64,000 nt of DNA from Pseudomonadales bacterium (GCA_041395945.1 JAWKZN010000001.1:496001-560000), one strand, 5' to 3'. Positions 52,383 to 63,183 are shown, numbered from the stretch's first letter. Notes: generated by a model from the letters alone, not told the origin. Numbers and translations are program-made.

Positions 52383-53345
52383 TTATTTCTGCAGCGATGC
52401 AGCATACACGCCCTGCGCGATCGCCCGGCAGACTGTGTTGGCGGCGACGGTGCCCAGGGTGAGCAGGGAGAGCGCCTCCCGGTGCAGGGACACGGCGGCC
52501 GTCGACAACACAAACAGCAGATCGCCGTCGCCGGGAGAATGCACCGGATACAGAGCCCGGGCGAAGCCGTCGTGTGCCATCACCGCAATCTGTTTCGCTT
52601 CGACTTTGCTGATCACCGCGTCGGTGATGACCACACCGATGGTGGTGTTCATGCCCGCAGTAGAATGCCCGGCCTTGGTGCGGACCACGGTGGCACTGTC
52701 CGGCCAGGGTGTCGGGTAGCCACGGTTGCCGAATTCCCCATTCTGCTCGAAGGCGGCCGCCCAGAAGTGATCTGTTGCTCCCACCATCGGCGATCCCGCG
52801 GCGTTCACGGCCATGATGCTGACCACGGTGGCGCCGCAGGCCAGTGTTTCCCAGGCCACACCGAGTCCGCCCGGTCCCGCTGCAGTGGTGGCGCCATAGC
52901 CGCAGCCGACGCGTCCCGTTGCCGTGTGGCGCGAAAGACGGCTGGCGGCCTGATATCCCAGCTCCCGGTAAGGCGGATAGCGATCCCAGGCCTTGTTGCC
53001 GCCATTGTTGAGATCGAAGAGGATCGCCGCCGGCACGATGGGGATGCGCAGATCGACGACCGGGAAGCCTCGATTCTGTTCGCGCAGCCAGGCCTGCACG
53101 CCGCTGGCCGCGTCGAGCCCGTATGCCGATCCGCCGGATAACACGATGGCGTCAACGCGTTCCACCATCTGCTGCGGGTTAAGCAGATCGGTTTCCCGGG
53201 TGCCGGGTGAGCCGCCCACCACATGCACACTGGCGATGGCGGGTGCATCGGGAATGATGACCGTGGTCCCTGTGCGTACCTCAGGATCCTCGCTGTGACC
53301 GACAAGCAGCCCGGCGATGGGCAGCTCCATGACAGGTGCAGACAC
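52383..53345 (-). CDS. P1 family peptidase (DmpA/BapA-like aminopeptidase)
   Basis: A 320-residue Ntn-like hydrolase. VVGGSPGTRETDLLNP near residue 42 and VLSGGSAYGLDAASGV near 68 are family motifs; GHSTAGMNTTIGVVITDA carries the autocleavage site, with Thr (rather than Ser) as probable nucleophile after Asn. Members cleave D-amino acid, beta-amino acid or amide ends. Gap of 12 bases from TauD and nine from M20. Confidence 0.85.
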   Translation of the reverse strand: MSAPVMELPIAGLLVGHSEDPEVRTGTTVIIPDAPAIASVHVVGGSPGTRETDLLNPQQMVERVDAIVLSGGSAYGLDAASGVQAWLREQNRGFPVVDLRIPIVPAAILFDLNNGGNKAWDRYPPYRELGYQAASRLSRHTATGRVGCGYGATTAAGPGGLGVAWETLACGATVVSIMAVNAAGSPMVGATDHFWAAAFEQNGEFGNRGYPTPWPDSATVVRTKAGHSTAGMNTTIGVVITDAVISKVEAKQIAVMAHDGFARALYPVHSPGDGDLLFVLSTAAVSLHREALSLLTLGTVAANTVCRAIAQGVYAASLQK

Positions 53346-53357
53346 GTGCTGACCCGG

Positions 53358-54191
53358 TCAGGCGGCTGGTCGCAGATCGCCCACAATCGATACCCGTTCG
53401 CCGTAGCGGCTGTGGGGATAGTAATCCCACACCGCGTGGTGCTGGGTGCAGCGGTTGTCCCAGAAGGCCAGGGTGCCTGGTTGCCACTGGACCCGGCAGG
53501 TAAGACGCGGAGTTGTCGCTATGAAGTCGGTGAGGCCTTTCAGCAGCATGCGGCTTTCCCAGGGAGCCAGCCCCTGGATGTGGGAGGTAAATCCGGAGTT
53601 CACATAGAGCAGGCGCCGGCCGGTTTCCGGGTGGGTGACAATGACCGGATGTTCGTTCTTCGGATAACTGGTGTCGGCGGGCGGTGCCACCTTGTAGTTG
53701 CCGAGATAGGGGAGCGCGCCGTCGTGCACGGCGGTGAGGCCGGTGAGCATTTCCTTGAGGGTATCCGAGAGCAGCTCGTAGGCCAGGTACATGTCGGCAA
53801 ACAGGGTGTCGCCGCCACCGCACTCCGGGATCTCCTTCATATACAGCATCGAACCGAGCGGCGGGATTTCATCGCAGGTCACGTCGGTGTGCCAGCCGTC
53901 ACCCGCCGTGTAGCGGGATTTTTCCGTGGTCTTCACCGTCAGTATTTCCGGGTCACCACCGTAGCTGTGCTGCATCGGGTGGACGTGCAGTTTCCCGAAG
54001 CGTCGGGCAAAAGCCTTGTGCGCTTCGGCGTCGAGCTGCTGCTCACGGAATACCAGCACCTTCCAGTCCAGCCAGGCCTGGTAGAGCTCGCTGAACTGCT
54101 CGTTGCTCATCGGTGTGGCCAGATCCACCCCAAGTATCTCCGCGCCGATGTGCGGTGTCAGGGTTTTCAGTTCGAAGGTCTGAAAGCTCAT
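53358..54191 (-). CDS. TauD/TfdA-family 2-oxoglutarate dioxygenase
   Basis: A 277-residue Fe(II)/2-oxoglutarate dioxygenase. GWHTDVTCDEIPP holds the HxD iron ligands, TQHHAVWDYY the distal His, and SRYGERVSIVGD the Arg that binds 2-oxoglutarate. Such enzymes open C-S, C-O or C-N bonds by hydroxylation. ATG 54191 follows the redoxin stop by a single base, so the two genes are translationally coupled. Confidence 0.88.
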   Translation of the reverse strand: MSFQTFELKTLTPHIGAEILGVDLATPMSNEQFSELYQAWLDWKVLVFREQQLDAEAHKAFARRFGKLHVHPMQHSYGGDPEILTVKTTEKSRYTAGDGWHTDVTCDEIPPLGSMLYMKEIPECGGGDTLFADMYLAYELLSDTLKEMLTGLTAVHDGALPYLGNYKVAPPADTSYPKNEHPVIVTHPETGRRLLYVNSGFTSHIQGLAPWESRMLLKGLTDFIATTPRLTCRVQWQPGTLAFWDNRCTQHHAVWDYYPHSRYGERVSIVGDLRPAA

Positions 54192-54192
54192 A

Positions 54193-55290
54193 TCAGGGTC
54201 TCCAGGGTTCGTTGTAGTTCTCTGCGCCCACTGCGCGCACATCCGACAGCCAGTCACCCTCGTAGGGCCAGGCTTCAGGAGCTTCGTCCCGCGGTCCCTG
54301 CCAGAAACGCGCCAGCGGGCCTTCCGCACCGGGCTCCAGGGACCAGGCCTGGCGGCGGAACGTCCAGCTGTCCGGCACCAGGCGATGTGCTTCGCGGAAA
54401 TGCCGTATGGCGGCATCGTGATGGCCGTCGAGCTCCAGTGCGGTGGCAAGTTCGAAATGGGCGTGGCCGAGGGCGACCAGGCTATCCCGGGGTCGGGAGC
54501 GGGCGATGACCTCATCCTCAGACAGGGCAAAGACACTGGCGCTGCCTTTCGCGACCCAGTCCTTGAGTGCCTCATGGTAGCCCCTGGCGTCCGCCGGTAT
54601 CCTGCGGGCTTCGGTGAACATCTCGATGAACCGCTGCGGCATGGTGGCGGGTGGATTCGGTCCGGGACCGGCTGCCGCACTCGGCGGTGCCGGAGCGGCT
54701 TCCGCCGGACGCACGATGCGGCCTTCTTCATCGATCCACACACTGCTCGGAATATTCACCACGCCGAGTGCGGTGGCCAGCAGATGGTGCTGGTCGATCA
54801 GCGCAGGATGGGTGGGTCTGGCCGTCTCCATGAAGGCGCGGCAGCCTGCAGCGCCTAAAGTGTCCATACCCACGGTGACCAGTTCAAAGCCCCGGGGGTG
54901 CAGCTCGTCGCGCAATGCCTGCCACACGGGCAGGTGAGCCGAGCAGCCTCAGTAGGGGGCCCAGGCGTACACCAGAACCTTCTGGCCGCGCAGACTCGAC
55001 AGGGGAAACGGATTGCCATTGAGATCCGGCAGATTCAGGTCCGGGGCCTGGATGCTCGTGAGTGCCCGGTTGCCGACGGACTCCGGGCCGATGGCCGTGA
55101 GGCCCTGTTCCGGATCTTCTGCGACGGCCAGCCCGAGGGTCTGTGCCATTTCGATCGCATTGAAAGAGTCCCCGGGCTGGCTGTGCAGTGGAATACAGAC
55201 CGATCCCTTACAGGCACCTTCGGGCTTGAACTGCCAGCCGGTTGCGGCTTCGAAGGCACCCCGGGTGACGGTGGGTGTGCGTACGATCAT
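54193..55290 (-). CDS. Selenocysteine-containing redoxin with TPR-like tail
   Basis: The frame 55290-54952 encodes an AhpC/TlpA-like redoxin start (APDLNLPDLNGNPFPLSSLRG, VLVYAWAPY), meets TGA at 54951-54949, and continues without any shift to a matching redoxin end (GCSAHLPVWQALRDE, VTVGMDT, HHLLATALGVVNIPSSVWID) and a TPR-like helix pair (ALGHAHFELATALELDGHHD). TGA stands where the catalytic Cys would be (WAPY-U-GC), residue 114 of 365. A hairpin of the bacterial SECIS kind follows. ATG 55290 follows GGAGAG. First gene of the leftward operon. If TGA is a plain stop, the product is a truncated 113-residue fragment, which is less likely given the intact tail. Confidence 0.8.
54918..54951 (-). 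promoter_or_regulatory. Candidate SECIS element of the redoxin gene
   Basis: After the TGA (54951-54949) come 14 bases, then a perfect 6-bp stem CCTGCC/GGCAGG with loop CGTGT (54928-54924). The loop begins 20 bases after the TGA and has G as second base, matching the bacterial SECIS rule (loop G about 16-37 bases after UGA). Confidence 0.65.
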
Positions 55291-55396
55291 CGCGCTCTCC
55301 TCAAGTTCGACAGACACGGCGCAGGCGCCCCCATCTGGAATGGGGATGGTAACTGGGTTAGGTTGCAAATTGCATTATGGGAAAGGGAGGCGTGGG
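55291..55396. promoter_or_regulatory. Shared divergent promoter region of the two Sec operons
   Basis: The 106 bases between the redoxin start and the thioredoxin-fused gene must hold both promoters. A palindrome TGCAAATTGCA (55364-55374) lies next to CATTAT, a possible -10 for the rightward gene. It is a candidate operator. No -35 is convincing. Confidence 0.4.
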
Positions 55397-57001
55397 ATGC
55401 TGCAGAAAGGGGACCGCCTGCCTGGCTTTACACTGGCAGATTCCACCGGACAGCCTCGAGGTATCGATGATTCGGTCGCCAGGGGGCGCCCGGCGGTAGT
55501 GTGTTTTGTGAAGGAGGATTGTCCGACCTGCCGGGAAGTGATGCCGCTGCTCGACACTCTGAATCGCACCTTCGGTGACCGGGTGGACTTCCACATTGCC
55601 GGTCAGACCGTCGAAGGCAACCGCAAGCTTGCGGTGGATTTCGCTCCGGCTTTCGCCCTGCTCGATGATTCCGAGCTCAATGTTTCTTTCGCCTACGACA
55701 TCGACACGGTGCCGAGCCTGTTCCTCGCCGCCGCTGACGGATCGCTGGAAACCCAACTCGTGGGCATGGTGCGGGAAGAGTGGAAGGGTCTGAGTGATAC
55801 CCTCGTGGCACGCCTGGATTGCCCGCCTCCGGACATCGACTGGGACGCCCTGCCTGCCTGGCGACCCGGCTGCGGCAGTCTTTCGGTGGATCCGCTCATC
55901 GCGGAAAAGCTCCGTGCCCGATCAGAAAACAGCCCACTGCGTGCCCGGCGGGTGGAAATCGCACCCGCTGACGATGAGTTCGAATTTCTCTTCGATCAGG
56001 GGTTTTCCGACGGCCTGCCCCTGGTGCCGCCGACCCCGGAGCGGGTGCTGCGCATGCTGTCGGGAACCCGGCGGGATTCCCAGGAATGCCTTGGTGAAAT
56101 GCCCCCTAATATGGGTGCAGTCACCATCGAGAAGATCGCGATCAACGCAGTGATGGCGGGATGCCGACCCGAGTATCTGCCCGTTGTCATCGCCGCGGCG
56201 GAGGCGGTGCTGACCGAGGAATACAACATCCACGGTGTGATGGCGACCACCATGGGTGCCAGTCCGGTGCTGGTGGTGAACGGTCCGGTACGGGAGCGGA
56301 TCGGCATGAACTTTCAGCTCGGTGCGCTGGGCCAGGGAAATCGGGCCAATGCCACCATTGGCCGGGCGCTGCGACTGCTGGTGCGCAACGTCGGTGGTGC
56401 CCGTCCCGGCGGTACCGAGCGCTCCACACTGGGCAATCCGATGAAATTCACCATGTGTTTCGCCGAACACGAAGCACACAATCCCTGGACACCGCTGCAT
56501 GTAGAGCGGGGCTTCGAGGCCACAGACTCGGTGGTGACGGTGTTTACCATGACCAGTGGGCCGGTGCTGGCGGTGGATCAGGATTCGCGATCCGCGGAGC
56601 AGCTTGCGGGTTCACTGGGGCTGTGTGCCGAGAGCGCCTTTCATCCGAAGGCCCACTTTGCCACGGACGTGCTGCTGGTACTGTGTCCGGAGCATGTGAA
56701 CACTCTGATGCGGGACAACTACAGCAAGGCCGATCTGCGCACGCGCATGCAGGCGGTCACCGCGCGCCCGGTACATGAACTTGTGGAGAACGAGGTGTCC
56801 GCAGTAGGCTTCAAGCGGGCCATGTTCGAAGCGATGGATGCAGAAGCCCGGGTGCGTCCGATTCCAAAATTCCGGCGACCCGAAGACATCCACATCGTGG
56901 TGGCGGGCGCGGGTGCGGGTAAATTCTCCGGCGTGTTCCACGGCTGGGCCACCGGTGCCATTGGTTCGATCCCCGTATCGAAGAAAATCGAGGAGGTCTG
57001 A
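55397..57001 (+). CDS. Thioredoxin-like domain fused to UGSC-partner large domain
   Basis: A 534-residue protein. Residues 1-140 are a thioredoxin/redoxin fold with CPTC (about 43-46, in VKEDCPTCREVMPLLD) and cis-Pro region YDIDTVPSLFL. Residues 185-530 form a separate domain with FSDGLPLVPPTPERVLRML, MGAVTIEKIAINAVMAGCRPEYLPVV, GVMATTMGASPVLVVNGPV and AGKFSGVFHGWATG. This large domain is known to me only as a neighbour of UGSC-type genes, function unknown. GGGAGG lies before ATG 55397. The stop overlaps the UGSC start (TGATG). The thioredoxin could be the electron donor of the Sec partner. Confidence 0.82.
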   Translation: MLQKGDRLPGFTLADSTGQPRGIDDSVARGRPAVVCFVKEDCPTCREVMPLLDTLNRTFGDRVDFHIAGQTVEGNRKLAVDFAPAFALLDDSELNVSFAYDIDTVPSLFLAAADGSLETQLVGMVREEWKGLSDTLVARLDCPPPDIDWDALPAWRPGCGSLSVDPLIAEKLRARSENSPLRARRVEIAPADDEFEFLFDQGFSDGLPLVPPTPERVLRMLSGTRRDSQECLGEMPPNMGAVTIEKIAINAVMAGCRPEYLPVVIAAAEAVLTEEYNIHGVMATTMGASPVLVVNGPVRERIGMNFQLGALGQGNRANATIGRALRLLVRNVGGARPGGTERSTLGNPMKFTMCFAEHEAHNPWTPLHVERGFEATDSVVTVFTMTSGPVLAVDQDSRSAEQLAGSLGLCAESAFHPKAHFATDVLLVLCPEHVNTLMRDNYSKADLRTRMQAVTARPVHELVENEVSAVGFKRAMFEAMDAEARVRPIPKFRRPEDIHIVVAGAGAGKFSGVFHGWATGAIGSIPVSKKIEEV

Positions 57002-57516
57002 TGACCATCATTCTGGATCCCACGGATGAGCGACGGCCGGTAGCGCGGCAGCTCACACCGCGCACCGGCACCGTCAGTGGCCGGCTTGCACTGCTGGATA
57101 TTGCCAAACCCCGGGGCAGCGTGCTGCTCGACCGGCTCGAAGCGAGACTCTCCGAGCGCCTGCCCGGTATCCGGGTGCAGCGCTATGCGAAGCCGACCTT
57201 CACCAGACCGGCCCCGGATGAACTGCGCCGGGAGATCGCGCGGGACAATGATTTCGTTGTGGAAGCGCTTGCCGACTGAGGATCCTGTACCACGTGCAGT
57301 TTGCATGACACGGTATGGTTTGAGATTCAGGGCAAGCCGGCGGTTTCCATCGCCAGTTCCGAGTTCCGCGAAGCCGCCCAGGTGCAGGCGGACGCGCTGG
57401 GGATGAGTGATGCGCACTGCGTATTCGTGGCGCACCCGATACAGGATGCTACGGATGCGGAGATGCAGGAAAAAGCGGATGCGGTGATCGATGAGGTAAT
57501 CCGCGCGCTCAGCTGA
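57001..57516 (+). CDS. UGSC family selenoprotein
   Basis: Reading through TGA at 57277-57279 gives a 171-residue protein: FVVEALAD-U-GSCTTCSLHDT, with Sec at residue 93, then VWFEIQGKPAVSIASSEF and a helical end. The U-G-S-C motif names this (seleno)protein family. Without read-through both pieces (92 and 78 residues) are incomplete, and the second piece has no good start. A SECIS-like hairpin follows the TGA. It is co-translated with the thioredoxin-fused partner (one-base overlap). Two further Cys, in TTC, lie close to the motif and could take part in redox exchange. Function is not established. Confidence 0.87.
57277..57316 (+). promoter_or_regulatory. Candidate SECIS element of the UGSC gene
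   Basis: After TGA (57277-57279), GTACC (57287-57291) pairs with GGTAT (57312-57316), and GTGCA (57294-57298) with TGCAT (57302-57306), separated by an internal loop. The apical loop GTT (57299-57301) starts 19 bases after the TGA with G first, as bacterial SECIS elements require. Confidence 0.65.
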
Positions 57517-57569
57517 CACGTCCGGATCTGTGCTCTAATTGCCGGCCTGTCTCCCAGGCCGGCTTCTAC

Positions 57570-58841
57570 ATGGCGATTGTCGCCGACAGCCTCACTCGAC
57601 CTTTCTACGGCTATCGCATCGTGGCGGCGGCATTCGTATCCCAGTTTGTGGCCATGGGTATATTCAGCTACGTGCTCGGCCCCTTCATGCTGCCCATGAT
57701 TGAAGAACTGGGCTGGACCCGTTCCGAGTTCACCCTGGCGCGCTCCATAGGGCAGCTGGTGATGGGAATCACCGGCTTTGTCATCGGCAGTTACGTGGAT
57801 CGCTTCGGTCCGCGTCCGCTGATGCTGATCGGCGCCACCGTCATGGCACTGGCGATGGCCCTGCATGCCCAGGTCACCACCCTCACCGAATGGATCGTGC
57901 TCAATGGACTGCTCGTCACGGTCGGCGGCGCCATGCTCGGCAATCTGGTGGTGAACGTCACTCTGGCCAAATGGTTCGTGGAGAAACGCGGTCAGGCGGT
58001 TGCCTGGGCGGCGATGGGCATTTCCTTTGCAGGGGTAGTGCTGACACCGCTGGTCACCTGGTCTATCGATGTGATCGCCTGGCGGGCGACCTGGCTGGCT
58101 CTGGCCATCGGCACCATCGCGCTGGTGGTACCGGTGGCCCTGGTGATGCGGCGGATGCCGGAGGATCACGGCTGGCATCCGGATGGCAAGACCGACGCCC
58201 AGGTTGCCGGTGGCTTCGCCCAGCGCGCCCAGGATGACTTTGTCCGTTCGATGACGCGCGCTCAGGCACTGCGTACCGCGGCCTTCTATCTGCTGGTGAT
58301 TGCTTTCGGGATGTTTTCGATCAACATCGTGGTGATGCTGCTGCAGACGGTGCCTTACCTGACAGACAGCGGCTTCAGCAGAGCCGAGGCGGCTATGGCC
58401 ATCACCGTTGCATCGATTCCCGCCATGCTGTCGAAACCGATCTGGGGCTACTTCATCGATCGCCTCCCGGCCAAGCCCCTGGCCGCGCTGGGTGCCAGCA
58501 GCACGGGTATCGCCCTGCTGCTGATCGTCTGGAGTGTGGGATCGGGTTCACTGGCCGCCGTGTACGGCGCGTTTTTCCTGCTCGGAGTGGGCTGGGGCGG
58601 GATGATCCCGCTGCAGGAAGTCATCTGGGGAAGCTATTTCGGTCGCCGTTATCTCGGCGCGGTGCGCAGTGCGGGAATGCCGATCGCACTGCTGCTCAGC
58701 GCGGGGGCGCCGCTGGCGGTTTCCTACTTTCATGATGTGTCAGGCGCCTACGATGGTGCGCTGCTCGTGGTGGCGGTGTTGAACATTCTCTCCGGGGCGA
58801 TGCTGCTGCTGATTCCACCGCCGCGCAGCTTTTCAGGCTGA
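57570..58841 (+). CDS. MFS transporter of the Sec operon
   Basis: A 423-residue major facilitator of the OFA/monocarboxylate-like group: FVAMGIFSYVLGPFMLPMIEELGWTRSEFTLARSIGQL, then IGSYVDRFGPRPLMLIG. It follows the UGSC stop by 53 bases on the same strand and probably belongs to the same transcript. It is a candidate importer of the pathway's substrate. Confidence 0.82.
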   Translation: MAIVADSLTRPFYGYRIVAAAFVSQFVAMGIFSYVLGPFMLPMIEELGWTRSEFTLARSIGQLVMGITGFVIGSYVDRFGPRPLMLIGATVMALAMALHAQVTTLTEWIVLNGLLVTVGGAMLGNLVVNVTLAKWFVEKRGQAVAWAAMGISFAGVVLTPLVTWSIDVIAWRATWLALAIGTIALVVPVALVMRRMPEDHGWHPDGKTDAQVAGGFAQRAQDDFVRSMTRAQALRTAAFYLLVIAFGMFSINIVVMLLQTVPYLTDSGFSRAEAAMAITVASIPAMLSKPIWGYFIDRLPAKPLAALGASSTGIALLLIVWSVGSGSLAAVYGAFFLLGVGWGGMIPLQEVIWGSYFGRRYLGAVRSAGMPIALLLSAGAPLAVSYFHDVSGAYDGALLVVAVLNILSGAMLLLIPPPRSFSG

Positions 58842-58933
58842 AACGAGACCCGTTTCCCGTACCGGCGGTGTGCGGCTTGCAACCGGAACTCGATGAACGC
58901 AACATCCGCCGGGTAGCCATTCCGGAGAGCGCC

Positions 58934-59146
58934 ATGGACGGTTTTGAAAAGATCGGTTACACCTGTCTCGCGCTGGTGGCGCTCTGTTACCTGGCGGCCA
59001 TGTTCGTCGGTATTCTGGCGGTGGGCCCCGTCGGCATTGTGGGTCTGATTGCCATCGTTGGCATAGGCGCGCTGTTCATCAAAGTCATCAAGGAACGGCT
59101 GGCGAACAGCGAAGACGATCATTACGCAGACAAGGTGGACCAATGA
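58934..59146 (+). CDS. Small two-helix membrane protein
   Basis: A 70-residue protein, MDGFEKIGYTCLALVALCYLAAMFVGI then a Gly/Ile-rich second helix and an acidic tail. ATG 58934 follows GGAGAG; the four-base ATGA overlap with the next gene shows co-translation with the YbjQ-like protein. Not recognised. Confidence 0.65.
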   Translation: MDGFEKIGYTCLALVALCYLAAMFVGILAVGPVGIVGLIAIVGIGALFIKVIKERLANSEDDHYADKVDQ

Positions 59147-59463
59147 TTCTCACTACCCAGGACGAGCTTGCTGAATACACCATTACTGCCACGCTGGGGA
59201 TGGTCAGGGGCAACACGATCCGGGCGCGGCATCTGGGCAAGGACATCCTGGCCGGATTGCGCAACCTGGTGGGTGGCGAAATCGGTGAATACACCAAGAT
59301 GCTGGCCGAAGCCCGGGAGCAGTCGCTGGATCGGATGATCCGGGAGGCCGAGCGTCTCGGCGCGGATGCCATCGTTGCCATGCGTTTTGCAACCTCGCCG
59401 GTAATGCAGGGTGCTGCCGAACTGCTGGCCTACGGCACGGCGGTGAAGATTCAGAAGCGCTGA
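59143..59463 (+). CDS. YbjQ/UPF0145 family protein
   Basis: A 106-residue protein with ITATLGMVRGNTIRARHLGKDILAGLRNLVGGEIGEYTKML and ADAIVAMRFATS, the signature of YbjQ (PF01906), sometimes called a heavy-metal-binding domain. The role is unclear. Translationally coupled to the small membrane protein before it. Confidence 0.87.
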   Translation: MILTTQDELAEYTITATLGMVRGNTIRARHLGKDILAGLRNLVGGEIGEYTKMLAEAREQSLDRMIREAERLGADAIVAMRFATSPVMQGAAELLAYGTAVKIQKR

Positions 59464-59465
59464 AT

Positions 59466-61414
<1,949 letters not shown>

Positions 61415-61415
<1 letters not shown>

Positions 61416-62185
61416 CAGAGCGATGCGCAGATATGACCACCATCAACCACCACCACCGAGCCGTTCATGTAACGCGAGGCATCCGAAGCCAACAGCAGTA
61501 GCGGCCCGTCGAGGTCTTCGAAATTACCGAAACGACGCAGGGGAATACCCTTGACAAACTCCGGAGCCTGTTCGCTTTCCAGCAGTTCACGACTGACATC
61601 GGTGAGGATGTAGCCTGGAGACAGCGCGTTGACCCTGATCCCATAGCGTGGGGCTTCGAGGGCCAGCACTTCGGTCATACGGGTCACGCCACCTTTGGAG
61701 ACGGCATAGGGGAACTGGCCCTTGATGGTCCGGGTGTCGGTGATGGAGGAAATATTGATGATGTTGCCGCCGCTGACCTTGTTGGCCACGACCCGCTCGG
61801 TGAAGAGTTTGGCGAGCATCCAGGCGCTCTTCAGGTTGGTGTCGATGACCGAATCCCAGTCATCCTCATCGATCATCATGTAGGTTTTTGCGCCTGCCTG
61901 AATGCCTGCGTTGTTGATCAGCACATGGATGGGCCCGAACGCCTGTTCCGCAGCGTCGATAAAGCGTCTGGCGCTGTCCGGATCACAGACATCGAGTGTG
62001 GCCGCCATGGCTCTGCCGCCAGTGGTATTGATTTCTTCTGCTCTGGCACGGATGGCATCGAGCCTGCGGGCACCCAGACTGACTTTCGCACCAGCAGCGG
62101 CGAGCACACCGGCAAAGTGATGACCCAGACCGGACGAGGCGCCGGTGACCATGACATGTTTTCCATCCAGATTAAACAGATCCAC
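61415..62185 (-). CDS. SDR family oxidoreductase (possible 3-hydroxybutyrate type)
   Basis: A 256-residue short-chain dehydrogenase. VTGASSGLGHHFAGVLAAAG is the cofactor motif, INNAGIQAG and NIINISSITDT follow, and YAVSKGGV is the YxxxK motif. Co-translation with acetoacetyl-CoA synthetase (TGATG overlap) suggests that it makes acetoacetate or a related 3-oxo acid for that enzyme; this is inference from context. Confidence 0.85.
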
Positions 62186-62268
62186 GCGTTCCTCCCGTTT
62201 GCAGTGCTGGAGAGGATGCTAAAGGCTTAAGCCGGAACAGACCAGTGGAGCGAGCGGGAGCCGGGCAC

Positions 62269-63063
62269 TCAGGCAGAAGCCGCTTTTCCGTGGTGGGACG
62301 TGGACGTGGTGGCGAGCGCGTAATCCGAATAGGTGATCGTCCGGTTTCTGCCTGCGTCCTTTGCCGCATAGAGGGCGTCGTCTGCGGCTTTGAAGAGTCG
62401 GGTGATGTCGTATCCCAGCTGGGTTGTGTCGGCAACTCCGCAACTCACTGACATTTCGATGATGCGGCTGTCGTGGACCATGGGTGTCCCGGATATCTCC
62501 TTGAGAAGGCGTTTCGCCAGACGGCCGGCCTGGGCTTCCGCCATGTCGGGAAGCAGAATGGCGAATTCCTCTCCACCCAGTCGGCACACAAGATCTGTTT
62601 TGCGGACACAATCCAGCAGCTTTTCAGTGATGAACTGCAGGGCCGCATCTCCGGTTGCGTGGCCATAGGTGTCATTGAGCTGTTTGAAGTAGTCAGCGTC
62701 GATCACCAGCAGCGACAATGTCTTCAGATCCTCCCGGGAGGACTGCAGGACTTCGGTGGCCTGGGAGAAAAACGACCTTCGATTGGTCAGGCCAGTGAGC
62801 TCATCCGTGTCTGCCAGGCGTCGCAGTTGCGTGTGGACACTGGAAAGCTGCACGGCCATGCGTGACATCAGATAGGTGACAGGAAATGCGACCAGCACAG
62901 GGACGACCGCGCCGATGTAGAAAGCGTTCGATTTTCCGAATGCGGCGTCGCCGAACAGGAGAAACAGAAAGTAGAGCACACACTGGGACACGATAACGGA
63001 GAAGAGCGTCACCGAGAAACAGAATGCCCACATGTCTCGATTTGTTTTCAGTCTTATTCGCAA
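62269..63063 (-). CDS. Membrane diguanylate cyclase (GGDEF)
   Basis: A 264-residue protein: two transmembrane segments in the first 70 residues, then a GGDEF domain from about residue 83 (DTDELTGLTNRRSF). The active site is GGEEF and the inhibitory site RKTD lies five residues before it, so product inhibition by c-di-GMP is expected. No sensory domain apart from the short membrane part. Confidence 0.88.
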   Translation of the reverse strand: MRIRLKTNRDMWAFCFSVTLFSVIVSQCVLYFLFLLFGDAAFGKSNAFYIGAVVPVLVAFPVTYLMSRMAVQLSSVHTQLRRLADTDELTGLTNRRSFFSQATEVLQSSREDLKTLSLLVIDADYFKQLNDTYGHATGDAALQFITEKLLDCVRKTDLVCRLGGEEFAILLPDMAEAQAGRLAKRLLKEISGTPMVHDSRIIEMSVSCGVADTTQLGYDITRLFKAADDALYAAKDAGRNRTITYSDYALATTSTSHHGKAASA

Positions 63064-63129
63064 GAGGCCAGCTTCCCTGCCGCTGTCGTGTCTGCGTCCG
63101 CATGGTGCGGGAAAACGGCGGTCGGCTGT

Positions 63130-63143
63130 GTGACTTCGGTCAC
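63130..63143. other. Small UUCG hairpin between GGDEF and CsoR genes
   Basis: GTGAC-TTCG-GTCAC is a perfect 5-bp stem with a UUCG tetraloop. It has no T-run, so it is not a proven terminator. Confidence 0.35.
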
Positions 63144-63183
63144 GTTCAGGTGGCCGGGATGAAAGAACGCAGGACGCGCTGGA

